Assembly (NCBI GenBank): GCA_034440635.1
Contig: JAOTON010000040.1
Span: forward strand, 372,001 to 436,000
Source: Lepas anatifera
Lineage: Eukaryota; Arthropoda; Thecostraca; Lepadidae
Direction: 5' to 3'
Length of the DNA stretch: 64,000 nucleotides
The notes below the pieces were generated by a model. That model saw nothing but the letters and a program-made list of their open reading frames with translations, did not search any database and was not told the DNA's origin. The translations under genes were made by a program, and so were the position numbers. Below, in pieces: positions 44,493-55,803 of this stretch; the first letter of the stretch is position 1, and each line of letters opens with the position of its first letter.

Positions 44493-45959
44493 GTACACAC
44501 TGACAAATTGGATATTAAAGATATTAAAACAAATCAAACATACGAATGCGTTTCGATACTTCTTCAGCGTATGTTTGAAGAGTAGAACTGTCTGTAGACG
44601 ACTGCAGGTTTCTGGGAACTCACGTAAGGCTAAACGTGAAGAATATTTGCCAATGTTTTTGATATTGTGAAGTTCCCTCTTTTGGAATTTAGATTTTCAT
44701 TTTGTTCCATTAGGGCCGACTCCAAAAACTTTCTTCTATTTTTTGATAGACCTCTGTGGATAATTTCTGCATTTTCCCTGTTCGGTAAGTGTTCAAATTG
44801 TTTTGGAGTGTATGAAAAATGAGCTCATAGTTTTAATGATTTCTCAGGTCTAATTTGTGTTGCAAATTCGTTTTTGCAGGCCGCGATACGTTTCCCCGTA
44901 GTAGAATCTTGCGCAGTTTTGACATATAATTTTGTAGACGATGCTGTTCTTGTTGTTTTTCGAATCTTGCTTCTTTTTGATGAGGTGTCCTATTTTTCAA
45001 GCCTGTACTTGCAATAAACCTAATATCTGCTTGTTTAAGTGTCCTTTCTAGTATTCTGTGTTCTAGAAGTAGAGATTCTGAGGACAGACGACAGAGTGAA
45101 ATTCAAAGTATACAGAAAAACAACCAACTCCGACAATTTCATACATTATTTTTCTGCCCATAGTGACCGAGTAAAATCCAGGGTAATCGTTGAGTTTTTC
45201 CTCCGTGCACTCCGTGTGTACAGCAACGAATATCACGAAGAGGAGATTAATTGCATTTTCTCGTCGTTTCTAAAACTAAAATACCCTAAAGCATTTATTG
45301 TGAGATGTCTTATGAAGGCAAAAAGGATTAGAAATTCGAAAAAACAAGAGCTACGCCACTGAGAACTTTTGTAGGACCAAAAACATCTAACACAGAATAC
45401 TAGAAAGGACACTTAAACAAGCAGATATTAGGTTTATTGCAAGCAGAGGCTTGAAAATAGGAGACCTCATCAAAAAGAAGCAAGATTTGAAAAACATTAA
45501 TACGAACAGCATCGTCTACAAAATTCCATGCTAAAACTGCACAAGATTCTACTACCGGGAAACGTATCGCGGCCTGCAAAAAAGCGAATTTACGAACACA
45601 AATTAGACCTGAGAAATCATAAAACTACGAGCTCATTTGTCATACACTCCGAACAATTTGAACACTTACCGAACCGGAAAAATGCAGAAATACTCCACAG
45701 AGGTGTATAAAAAATAGTAGAAAGTTTTTGGAGTCGTCCCCAAATGAACAAAATGAGAATCAAAATTCCAAAAGAGGGGACTTCACAATATCAAAAACAT
45801 TGACAAATATTCTTCACGTTTAGCCTCACGTGAGCTCCCAGAAACCTGCATTCGTCGACAGACAGTTCTACTCTTCAAACATACGCTGAAGAAGTATCGA
45901 AACGCGCCCGTATGTTTGATTTGTTTTAATATATTTAATATCCAATTTTTCAGTGTGTA
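44493..45959. mobile_element. Penelope-like element with inverted arms
   Basis: Two arms of ~570 bp (44,493-45,066 and 45,385-45,959) are inverted copies that flank a ~320-bp centre. The centre, plus strand, encodes the C-terminal part of a Penelope-type reverse transcriptase (VKFKVYRKTTNSDNFIHYFS ... INCIFSSFLKLKYPKAFIV). Each arm encodes remains of the GIY-YIG endonuclease (FYYGETYRGLQKRI in the left arm, minus strand; FYYRETYRGLQK-like with stops in the right). Most of the reverse transcriptase is missing, and all frames are broken. Confidence 0.85.
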
Positions 45960-46000
45960 ACTTTATCGATAACCTGTCAAATGGCTCTTCAACAATACAC

Positions 46001-46001
<1 letters not shown>

Positions 46002-46066
<65 letters not shown>
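46002..46066. repeat. (TA)n microsatellite
   Basis: About 32 TA units directly precede a LINE C-terminal fragment. Confidence 0.97.
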
Positions 46067-46068
<2 letters not shown>

Positions 46069-46225
46069 AGCTGCCGGCTCTTCGCCTTACCGCATCACAA
46101 CGGTCGTTTAATTACCGGGGGGCAAATATCTGGAATGAGTTGCCACCTGCCACCGTAAACGCACTATCACTAGCCAGCTTTAGAAAGGTGGTCAGAGAAC
46201 AACCAGCTGTCAATAATTAATTATC
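46069..46225 (+). pseudogene. LINE reverse transcriptase C-terminal fragment
   Basis: It encodes LPALRLTASQRSFNYRGANI then WNELPPATVNALSLASFRKV, the typical last block of CR1/Jockey-type ORF2 proteins (pattern R ... F-x-Y-x-G-A-x-x-W-N-x-L-P). It is bounded on both sides within ~160 bp by (TA)n tracts. Confidence 0.65.
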
Positions 46226-46380
46226 GGTCTCTTGTCACCTCAACGTATGCGTATCTCGTGTGTCTTACTTTCTTGCCTGTGTGCTCGTTAGTTGTGCTTT
46301 GAGTATGTGCATATTGTCAATCGATGCCTGAAAACCCAATTATATTTGGATGGATTCGAATATACGAACGATATATACTC

Positions 46381-46383
<3 letters not shown>

Positions 46384-46450
<67 letters not shown>
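46384..46450. repeat. (TA)n microsatellite
   Basis: About 33 TA units after the LINE fragment. Confidence 0.97.
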
Positions 46451-46453
<3 letters not shown>

Positions 46454-46755
46454 TATATTGAGACAACCCCCAAGTGACCTAGACCCAAAATTTTACGCAA
46501 GTTGAAAAAATATCAGAATAAAAGGCAAGCCAAATCGTTTACAGTTCTTCTGCAAAACCCCAGGCGGGGAGCAACTCGTCAAGGCAAGTGAAACTTTTGA
46601 CAGGGGCTGATCCCGGTCTTCATCTATTTGGAATAATCTCATTTACCCTAACACTGAATGTGTTTCCGTTGGGATGAAAAGAGCATGACACTGCTTTTAC
46701 CACAGGAATCAGTAAAATGTATACATATTATCATTCGCCACGGTCCGTCCTGCTA

Positions 46756-46820
46756 GTGCAATACAACTAACAATGCAGTTGGTTAAGAGTGAAATACAAC
46801 TAACAATGCAGCTGGTTAAG
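46756..46820. repeat. 33-bp tandem duplication
   Basis: AATACAACTAACAATGCAGY then TGGTTAAG occurs twice in direct tandem. Confidence 0.8.
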
Positions 46821-46849
46821 TTATTTTTATTTTTGGACGCTCAATTTAA

Positions 46850-47350
46850 TTAGCCTCCAAATATATTTACCTGGTAGATGGTGATGCAGTGAGGACGTGG
46901 TAGGTCTCGCAGCATGATGCTGCAGCATGCCGCAGCTAACCAGCCACGTTGTCTCTCGCAGCGTCTCACGGGCGATTCCCAGTTGATACGCCCGTTAAAG
47001 CACAACTCAGTACAGGCGAAGCTCTGTTTAGAGCTGACCTCAATAGAAGGTCCCATCGGCACCACCACCACGCTGTGGAGAAGGAAGGTACGGCGGGGTT
47101 ACATATGAACATGCTTGAACAGGACCACGCAAAGCAAAGGAGGGCCTTTCGGCTCTGATACGGAAAAATAAAAAAGATGACAGGGCACCGGTGGGCAATA
47201 AACAGCAAAGAAAACGATAGGCTATGGGCGCAGTCGGAGCACAGTGGGGCACCATCGGGGCACGTGGGCGGGGGGGCACCATCAGCACCGAGGGGGCGGC
47301 CTCGGCACATCATAAGAGTGCTGGGGGAGGAGGTCACGTAGACCAATACT
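46850..47350. other. No recognised gene
   Basis: Unclassified. 47,217-47,300 is GGGGCACC-rich and resembles the ends of the 59,241 element (GGGGCACGTG), so it is perhaps a decayed end. Confidence 0.3.
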
Positions 47351-48998
47351 CCTGAGACTAATTGTCGAATCTCTGAGTTAGCTCTCCCGCCTTCCTTACG
47401 CCAGAACTGAAAGGTCCCCGTGAAAATAACTCGGGCTCCCGAGATTAATTCTTGGGGAGCCTGAGACTAGCTCTGGGGCCGTCTAAGACTAACACTTGGC
47501 GGCACTCACAACGCTAATTTTCGGCCTTTCTCCCGATAAGTCTCATGGGCCCCGAGACTGACTCCCGGCGCCTCATGTCCAAAACTGAGGGCCCCTGAGA
47601 ATCTCTCAGGGCTTCTGAGATTAGTTCTCGGCAGCACCTCCGAGACTAACTATCGATCCCCTAGATTTGCTCTCGGGAGGGAGGGGTGCTACTGAGACTC
47701 TCGGGGCTATCCAGATAAGTTCTCGGGGTCCCCTGAGGCTGTCTCTAGGGAGAGGGCGGGGGGGTGTGAATGACTCTCGACAGCCCTCTGAGACTAACTA
47801 GGGCGCCCCTGAGACTAACACTCGGGGGGGGTGGAAGTACCAATGACACATTTTTGGCGCACCGAGACTGACTTTTGGAGGCCACAGATTAGCCCTCAGG
47901 GGCCTAAGGCTAGCTCGGGGCCCGTGAGACCAAAACTCGGGAGCAACTCTGATATTAATCTCAGAGCCACAAGATAAGCTCTCGAATGTCCCTGAGACTG
48001 ACTCCCGGGCGCCCTCTGAGACTGACTTTTGGGCGCTCCCCGAGACTGGCTCTCGGGGCCCCTTAGACCAAAACTCGGAGGGGGAGACAACCTGAGGCTA
48101 ACTCTCGAGGGCTCCCTAGATTAACTCTCGGGGCCCCCTGGGACCAGCAGTCTGCGGAACAAACGAGACTAACCTACGGACCTCCATATTAAATCTCGGG
48201 GCCACCTGAAAGAAAAAAACTCCTGAGAGCGATGCCCATGATATTATAGGTCCCCTGAAACCAACACTTGGCGGCCCCCGAGGTACTTATTCTCGGGTCC
48301 CCTTATTAGCTCGCGGGGGCCCACTGAGAGGTCCCCTCCGACCAAATGTAATGGGGTACCTTATAATAACTTGAGAGGAGCCCCTGAGATCGACTCTCGG
48401 CGGCCCCCTGAGAACGACTCTCGGCGGCCCCCTGAGAACGATTCTCGGGGTCCTCTGAGAACAAATCTCGAGGGACCCCCTAAGACATACTCTCGGGGGG
48501 GGGGCTCCTGAGACTGACACTCGGAGGCCCCTTAGACAGACTCTGGGGCCCCTCTGATATCGAGTCTCGGGGGTCCCCTTGACCGACTCTTGGGGTTTTC
48601 TGAGACTGACTCTCAGGGGCCCCCTGTGAAATCGATCTTCGCGGGGGCTCTGAGACCGACTCCGGGGGACCCTGAGGCCAACTCGGCACCCCCTGAGAAC
48701 AAAACTTGTGGACCCCTAGGACTGACTCCTGGGCCCCCTGGTCAGATAATTTCTGGTTAAGATTAAGCAGTTAAGATTGGCCCCAGAGGGGGGATCCACG
48801 AACCCCTATGAACCCCCTTGGCTACGCCACTGCATCCACACATTCGGGGTCCCTCCGAAATCAGCACTCGGAGGCCCCTGAAATCATTACTCGGGGGCAC
48901 CCGAGACCAATACTCCGGAGCCCCATGATACTGGTGTCCGGGAGCTCCTAAGACAAAGCTCGGGGGCACACTAAGATCATGCTGGGGGAGGGGTACCC
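47351..48998. repeat. Degenerate GGGGCCCC array, inverted relative to 31-32.7 kb
   Basis: Units like CTGAGACTGACTCTCGGGGC are the complement of the 31,290-32,660 type. The distinctive junction (ATTTCGGAGGG ... GTGTGGATGCARTGGYGTAG then CCAAGGGGG) at 31,330-31,370 recurs in inverse at 48,820-48,865, so the two blocks are copies of one element in opposite orientation. Confidence 0.75.
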
Positions 48999-49590
48999 TT
49001 AGACGAAAGTATTCGTTGGCACGAGTTTGCCATTCAATCTCTTGCTCATTCTTCGTACTTTCGTTACACCCTGCTCCTCCAGACCGATCAGAACATCCTC
49101 CTCCGTGGAGTCTACCAGTTCCCGACAAGTAACAACGCCCACAGCGCTGTTCTTTGTCGGATGAGGAGCGACAGAGACTGGTACACAGATCACTGCCTTT
49201 CCCTCACCTAAATAGGAAAGGTTTTTGGTAGACAATAGGTCACGTGTTTCTGCCTCCGATAACATGGTCACTTCCAATTTTGTGCCTGAGTGCCGATACA
49301 CGTTGTTTGCAGTTCCAAGCTTTGCCAGGGCCTGAGAGACCTGGAAGGGTTAACCTTGTCACCCTCCTCAAGAGTGAGGACCAGAACTTTGGGAGTGTTC
49401 TTGTCCCCGCACAGGGGTTGAAGCGCGAGCCTGGTGTGGTCTAGTTAGCGCGGGGGGTCTATCATCCGTAGAGTCCATCACATCAGTGGTTTCAGAGAAT
49501 GTGGTCGGGTTGGTCAAGTTCGAAGCAGGGATCGGAGTCCGTAGGGTCTTTCCGGTAGAAGTAGATGCTTAGGAGGACGCCATGAGAAAA
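48999..49590 (-). pseudogene. LINE ORF1 fragment
   Basis: Minus strand, start ATG near 49,583 with a stop four codons later. Downstream frames include KTLRTPIPASNLTNPTTFSE, ETRDLLSTKNLSYLGEGKAV, and VGVVTCRELVDSTEEDVLIG then EEQGVTKVRRMSKR, ending at NTFV where the array begins. The pattern (two strands, VPVSV-P-H, KGVV/GVV-C-x-x-L, EE-x-I/L, QGV-x-x-V-x-R, NTFV) matches ORF1 proteins of LINEs in aquatic invertebrates. At least one frameshift is present. Confidence 0.6.
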
Positions 49591-50560
49591 GTATTTACTT
49601 TTGGCCCCCCGGGTTGCCAGCTGTCAATAGCTGGGCCCGGGGGGCTGGTACAGTGCCTACGGGGGCAGGTGCGCCCGTCTCAGACGGGCGAGAGATACTC
49701 ACACAACCCCTCCGATCAGAACGCACCCACCCCCTTGACGCCATCAGCCCAGTGGGCCGGAAGGGCCATGAGTCGGGACGAAGCAAAACGCGTCAGCCCT
49801 CACGCAGCGGAGACTGCGGCCCACCAGGCGCGCGCAACAGGCCGGAGTCTCGCAAATCGACGGTTTCCAAAACCCCGGCCCGCATCGCGCCCGGCAAGAA
49901 CTATCACAGTCCCCACCGCGAAGGGCGCCGTGCCGCACACCCGAAACATAATCCCCCTGCCCAGCTGGACCAAGCGACAGCGCCCGTAGACACTGCCGCG
50001 TAGCTAGGCCGCCCGCGGCAGCCTACGGACGGCTTACCCCCGGTTAGATCGAGATATCTGGGCCAAAGGGGGCATGTTGGAGCCCTCGGGACTGATCCGC
50101 CCGAGAGGGACCTCAAAACCCCAGGATCCCGTCAACCTCGTCGCCGGGGCTCGAGATAGGCCTCGAGTGGGCGCCATACACCCATAAAATGCCGAAGAAG
50201 GCAAATAACTGTGGAACCAACAACTAAGGCAAAAAAGATGACAGGAACTAAAAATAATCAACAAAACAAGAGAACAAAAACAAACAGGAGCTACGTACTG
50301 GGAGGTGCAGGACAGCGCTGACCCGATCCAATACGGTTACCGAACAGGTAACAAAGGGCCCGGAAGGCAGCCGCCACCATCGCCGCGGACCTCATCACCA
50401 GTCACCGACGACAGACGCCGACTCTAGCCGACCGAGGTCGGAAGAGTCGGCAGCCGCCAGAGAGCTAGAAATGACGCATCCGCGGCAATGTGACGAGGTG
50501 CCTCCCATGGCTGACTGGGGCCCCGGGCGCGTCACTCCCCGTTGCTCCAATCTTTACTTG
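49591..50560 (-). mobile_element. Probable LINE 5' untranslated region
   Basis: GC-rich, non-repetitive sequence lies upstream of the ORF1 start on the minus strand. The 5' edge near 50,560 is where homology to the 61-kb element begins. Open frames on both strands are GC-driven. Confidence 0.4.
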
Positions 50561-50609
50561 CCAGACGAATCCGGTAAGTGAAAATCGGTCCCCTGAGGGA
50601 ATCTGACAC

Positions 50610-52168
50610 TTTCAATTGTTCTGGGGGCTCCTTGAGCTGGTTCAAGGTCATACGAGCCTATCTGGGGCCCATTGAGCTAGTCTGATGACCTTCCATCTCT
50701 GGGGTCACTGAGCTAGCCTAGTCCCTGGGTCAAGCATGAGCTACTCTGGGGGGTCTGATCCACATCAGGGGCCCCATGAGCTGGTCTTAATTAAACAGGG
50801 GATAAGAACGCAAAGCTAACTCCCATCACCTCGGGGGGTAGGGCGTCACTGAGCTAGTCTTGTGCCTGGGGACAGAACTAGGGGGATAAGGGGGCAATTT
50901 TCTATTTTCCCTTGTAAAATGGAGATAACGAGAAATGAGCCGTGGCTAAAACGGATTGTGATGCCTAAGCACCCCTGACTATACAAAGTGCTAGTTATAC
51001 TGGTGGATTCTGGGGAGGGATGCTAAAAAGGCATGTGCCCCTAAGCTCAAGGCACGGTCTCCTAAACCAGTATTTCTACTAATTAATTTAAATGAAGAAC
51101 TAGTGTTTCACAATTTTCAGGCCTGTCACACCATCCACACCAAACCACCAGCTCGTCTACCTTTTCTTTACTGTAACTGGGACCGATCCTTGAAAATATG
51201 GAACGTTATAAACGAGTTAAAAAGGTATCTCCCAAACTATTCCGGCAACAAAAAAGGTATTCGTCCAATGTCACTATGCCACTCCCCCTCCCACAGCCAT
51301 TGTGGGAGCCGCGGAACTTAATCCACGTTCAACCAGGGCTCACTCGTCACGACAAAACCAATGGGCATAACAAATGAATCTTCGACACCAATACGTCTTA
51401 GCTTGCACATAGCGAGACATTTCAGGCTCCGCTGATTTCTCTGATGTTAAAGGGAATGTGGCACCTCTACGTGATTTTAACTGAGATAGCTAAGTTGTAA
51501 AGCATGTCGGAAAACCGGGTTCTCTATACATCATTTGTCTTGAAACTCAAAATTTCCGTAGAGAAAAGCTAAAAACTACCTGAAATATACCCCACATGTA
51601 TCCTTAGCAGCAGGCCACAGTTGTAAACTGTTTGTGTGGCGACATATGCTGACGTCACGGAGAGTATCAGCCAATGAAAACCCTTAAAGCCTATTTAATA
51701 TGCTAGACGTTGCCAGATCATGACATCAATCACACGCATATATTTCTTTCTTTCCCTAGAAGAGCATTTTAAAAATCACAATATTGAGCTTATTGTACAT
51801 TTTTTTCAGAGAAATCATGGATGTCTCCATGATTTTCAGCTAAGAGTTCCCATAATTACACTAAATTCCAGGTTCGACCAGGGTGCCACATTCCCTTTAA
51901 GTACTCGCCTGAGTTGGCTAATTTGTCCTTAAATATATCCAAAATAGTCATGTTTTGGCTGTTTTCATTAATTCAGTGATACTTTTTCCGGTCTTAATCG
52001 AACTTTCCTTCTCAGTCAATGCCTGATTTGCATTGTTCTTGGACCAAAGGTACCCAAAAGTTTATATAAACTAAGATATAGTAAGTTTTTTAAAGTTACA
52101 CTAAGAAGTACCCTTTTTCTCCTGGGCGCCCCTCAAAGGTGGTGTCCCCCATGCCAAAACTTTGGCTG
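50610..52168. mobile_element. Partial second copy of the 59,241-62,850 element
   Basis: 50,610-52,168 parallels 61,650-62,850 in direct orientation. Shared blocks include GATCTCTGGGGTCACTGAGCT-like, TTGAAAATATGGAAC and GGCTGCGCCCCT at the end. An unrelated TTAA MITE (51,451-51,896) interrupts it. The left part is replaced by the LINE 5' region. Confidence 0.8.
51451..51896. mobile_element. TTAA-specific MITE
   Basis: 446 bp with termini AGGGAATGTGGCACC in perfect inverted repeat, flanked by TTAA at 51,447-51,450 and 51,897-51,900. The paralog at 62,557-62,570 reads CTGATGTTAGGTACTTGC without the insert, confirming insertion at one TTAA-like site. It is of the piggyBac/T2 type by target. No coding. 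Confidence 0.92.
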
Positions 52169-52571
52169 CGCCCCTTCTCTCACTTTCATGATTATCTTGG
52201 CTACTTTACAGGTCTCATTTCATGCTGTTTTCTTCCAAATTGTCAATAATAGGAAATTGATGACTTCTATTTGGTAGCAAAGAGCCATAAAAGTAACAAT
52301 AGTTCAAGCTATATGCTTCAACATTTACACATACCCACCATTCTCAACCTTTATTTCCCATCCTTTAGTGCTGATAATTTCATTCTGTCATTGCTCCGAG
52401 GGGCTGGTGTTTCTCTATTCGACACAGGTTTCTTTTCCTCTCCCGAACACACCCCTCCAGAAGACCGGATTAGTGAGAAAATCTACAAGGTGAGTTAAAA
52501 AGATAAGTTATATTAAAACAGGTTAGGGGAGCAGAAAGGCCTGTAGGCTACCCACCATCTATCAAGGTTAA

Positions 52572-53447
52572 TACGCGCATTGACGGGGGTCTGAGCCACC
52601 TTCGCATTGACGGGGGGCGGGTACCCGCCCCCCTAAGATCTCGAGAACCACGGTAGGTAGCGAAAAACGGTAAACGGCGTTGGGCTGCCCATCCACTTCT
52701 CCATCGAAAACATTTGAACCATTTTTTGTCAGGTCACATTTAAGGTCACGAGAGGTCAAAACATGCCCGTCATAGGGATAACATGTAAAATTCAGTTTTT
52801 CGGGCATTACATCTGAACAAGTAAAGATAGAGCAAAACGACTTAAACTATATGAATCCTCTTAGCAAGCCGAATCGAATGATATATAATTTGACCTTGCT
52901 AGGTCAAATCAAGAATTTGATCTGACCTGAGGTCAGGTCAGGGTCAAATTATATAAAATGCTTATCATTAGAACCGCAAAGCCCAGGCGAGTCTAATGCA
53001 GCTAAAATAAATGCTCTATCACCATCCTTTACTGAGTTATTCCGTGTTGCTCTATCACCATCCTTTACTGAGTTATTCCGTAAAAACCATTTTTCCCATG
53101 TATTTCCAATGGAGAGGTCATGCCTCGTACCTGACCTTAGGTCATCGATATCAAAAATACCGGAACATATGTTAGAGAACTCGGTGGGGCCATTATATGA
53201 TATGAGTTTCAATCGGATAAGTTCACCCTGCTCCGACTTATGCTATCTTAAACTTTTTTTGAGGTCGGGTCACTTGACCTGTACTGGTGACCTGACCTGA
53301 GATAACCTAACCTTAAAATTTTCACAGAAGTTGTAAAAAAGATGAGGGAAAAGGTACACCAAGTACGGCGGCGCTACGCGCCACCGTTTTTCTACTGTCT
53401 CCGAAAAACCCGAGGGGGCGGGTACCCGCCCCCCGTCAATGCGCGTG
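52572..53447. mobile_element. E-family TTAA element, complete copy
   Basis: 876 bp between TTAA at 52,568-52,571 and 53,448-53,451. Termini are TACGCGCATTGACGGGGG and the complement CACGCGCATTGACGGGGG. The left terminal motif is partly repeated (CGCATTGACGGGG again at ~52,603). Perfect palindromes occur at 52,612-52,633 (GGGGGGCGGGT and its complement) and 53,414-53,433 (GGGGGCGGGT and its complement). A second hairpin GGCGC-TAC-GCGCC lies near 53,374. I count at least a dozen AGGTCA/TGACCT hexamers in the body. No protein is encoded. Confidence 0.88.
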
Positions 53448-53834
53448 TTAAATAAACATGGCAGATTGGAGGGCTCCAGACCCAAGAGGAGATTCTAAGA
53501 CTGCAAGAGTGTCTGCTTTATGGATGGCTTTATTGCTTTACTGCCAATATATGCTCATGGATTGATTTACACAAACACAAAATTATCACTTTCTGCAAAT
53601 AACACCCAAAATGGCATAACAGTGGGGGAAACTGTGGTCAGCGTTCCCAAGAATGGCTACGTTCCCAAAAATGGGAACAATGACCCAAATTTGGAAACGC
53701 TTGTTACATAATTGGAAACGCATTTTTCATCGTAGATTCAAACTGGGATTTCAGATAACTTGAAACGAATAAAGGTGTATATCTACCTAATTATTTTAAC
53801 ATGTCAGTTTCCCTGACTAAATATGAATGGCAGT

Positions 53835-54078
53835 CATAGGCGGATCCAAGAGGGGGAGCAAGGGGGCACATGCCCAAATATCGACCCTCATCCTCGGCGC
53901 CCCCTGAAATGTCACTTCCCAACACCCCCCCCTCCCAGGATGCGAGAATCGGCGCCTACCGATAGGATTTTGCGCCCACCTGATAAGTTTCTCCGGGCAA
54001 AAATGGCGCTCCCCGGTCCGGATGGCACCCCCGCAGGAAGGTGCTCCCCCGCGATCGGCAATCCTGGATCCGCCTATG
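53835..54078. mobile_element. MITE, CATAGGCGGATCC family, copy 2
   Basis: The left end is CATAGGCGGATCCAAG, the right end, inverted, CATAGGCGGATCCAGG. The 8-bp flanks ATGGCAGT / ATGGCGGC match 6 of 8. 54,143-54,345 holds a further related end (CATAGGCGAATCCAAG) without a clear partner. Its interior matches the reverse complement of 20,199-20,456. Confidence 0.65.
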
Positions 54079-54345
54079 ATGGCGGCCCAAGGAACAAAGG
54101 CCTGTCCCTGCAAGAAGCAGGCTCAAAGGGGTGGAAGGGGGCATAGGCGAATCCAAGTTTTCCCAGGGGAGGGGAACGTCGAAAGGGGGCGTCATCCGAG
54201 CGGGGGTGCCAAATACTATCGCAGAGTCGCCAATTCCCACATCAAAGGGCTAGAGTCTCTCGATCAGTCTCAGCGTATGTTTTTACTACATGCACTCTGA
54301 TGTCTTGAGGCGGAAGCTTGACCCCAGGCAACACCTATCAGGTGG

Positions 54346-55017
54346 GCGCAAAATCCTATCAAAACTCTACGGAATAATTCGAACAATCTGGGGGACAAAA
54401 ACTGCAAGAACTTAAGAACTTTCCTGATACAAATCAAAATAAAACAGCTTAAGAAATACGAATATACCACTTCTAGGCTCTACTTACTTCCTGAACATAC
54501 AAAAGGCACAGTTTTCCTCTATTTCCTCACTAGTCGGGCAAATGGTGGGCAGCAACTGTATGATGCCAATAAAAATATTTTTGCAGTCTACAATCTTAAA
54601 ACTTTAGTTTTTACCCTATTATTTCTCATTAACTCTCCCCAAAAATTATCCCAAAAAATCATATCTGTCTGGTTGTACAGTTTCAGAGCAGTCTTTAAAT
54701 CGTCATTTACCGTTTGGACTGGATCACAGTTTAGAAGAATATTTGAGGGAGCGCTCAAAGACAGATTTTCTAAGTCAAAGAAGAACCCCTTAAATTTTAA
54801 GAAGACTTGAAAGTGACCAGGTAGAAAGACACCCCTTATCTTTTCTAAACTCCTGTTGTTTTTTCTGAACACATCGTTCCGGGCGTTCCCATCCTTGAGA
54901 ACGTGCGTTTCCATTTATGGAACAAGCATTTCCAAATATGGGTCAATGTCCCATTGTTGGGAAAGTAGCCATTCTTGGGAATGCTCACCACAGTTTCCCC
55001 GCTGATAAGACGAGCAA
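54346..55017. other. No recognised gene
   Basis: AT-rich. Text near 54,935-54,990 (GTGGGAAAC-type) resembles 53,630-53,690 in inverse, suggesting a decayed inverted-repeat element at 53,630-54,990 that encloses the MITE. The short open frame at 54,588-54,914 is not recognised. Confidence 0.3.
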
Positions 55018-55260
55018 GCCCTGTTCTGCCTGTCAGCACAATTCTGTCAGCAGGCCCTCTGATCTCCCCTCGAGAAAAGAAATATCAGAGCCTACCGGCT
55101 CTATAATGTGCTACCCAAAAAATATACATAACACTTATCTACCAACCACAATACAGTAAGCTGCCACTGTGGTGCTGCTATTTTTCCAGCAGCACAACAG
55201 TGGGCCATCAGCCTGTAAAATCACTAGGACCAGTTCCCGGGGAGAGGCTACCTACAGTGC
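55018..55260. mobile_element. Relative of the 35,831 MITE
   Basis: AAGCCCTGTTCTGCCTGTCA then GCACAATTCTGTCA matches its left arm, and the CCAGTTCCCGGGGAGAGGCT block matches its interior. The right arm is missing. Confidence 0.65.
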
Positions 55261-55467
55261 TGTGATGGGTAATGGTGAAGCAGATGTCACAGCCACATGC
55301 CAGATTGTCACCTTGGGAAATGTTGTCAAAATATCCCCATATTCTGAAGAAAATCCCGATGTTATCATGCGTGATCCCACCCACGGGACGCGCCCACGTG
55401 ATCAGTGTCGTGCTCAGACAGCTAGAAAGGGGGAGTTTTTGCACAGAGGTTAGGTGTAAGTTTAGGT

Positions 55468-55526
55468 TTAGGGTTAGGTTAGGTTAGGTTAGGTTAGTTT
55501 AGGTCAGGTCAGGTCAGGTCAGGTCA
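55468..55526. repeat. (TTAGG)n followed by (AGGTC)n
   Basis: About five TTAGG units (55,468-55,497) pass directly into five AGGTC units (55,501-55,526). TTAGG is the arthropod-type telomere repeat, but five units inside repeats can arise by slippage. Confidence 0.85.
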
Positions 55527-55803
55527 GTTGAGTATGCCCTTGGTTCCTATTTCCTAGTCTGGGGATATCACCCCTCTTTCTATAATCTGAGTGCGCCTCT
55601 GGGAACCACTTTACACTGCTCGAACTCTGCTTCCGTCTGTTTCGGCTCTAGGGATTTTTTTTGCAGGATGTGGGGATATTTTGAAAACATTTCCCAGTGT
55701 GAATCTGGAGATGTTTTGAAAACATTTCCCAAGGTGACCATCTGGCATGTTCCTGTGGCATCTGCTTCACCAATACCCTGTGATGTGGGAGCAAATCTGC
55801 CCA

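Noticed and set aside
46002..46450. Frames encoding YIYIYI runs
   Set aside because: Translation of (TA)n microsatellites. Only the LINE block between them is retained.
49582..50003. Plus-strand frames of ~130 codons in GC-rich DNA
   Set aside because: They lie over the minus-strand LINE 5' region; no motif and multiple frames open.
55468..55526. A telomere or chromosome end
   Set aside because: Only about five units, internal, and followed by ordinary repeats.
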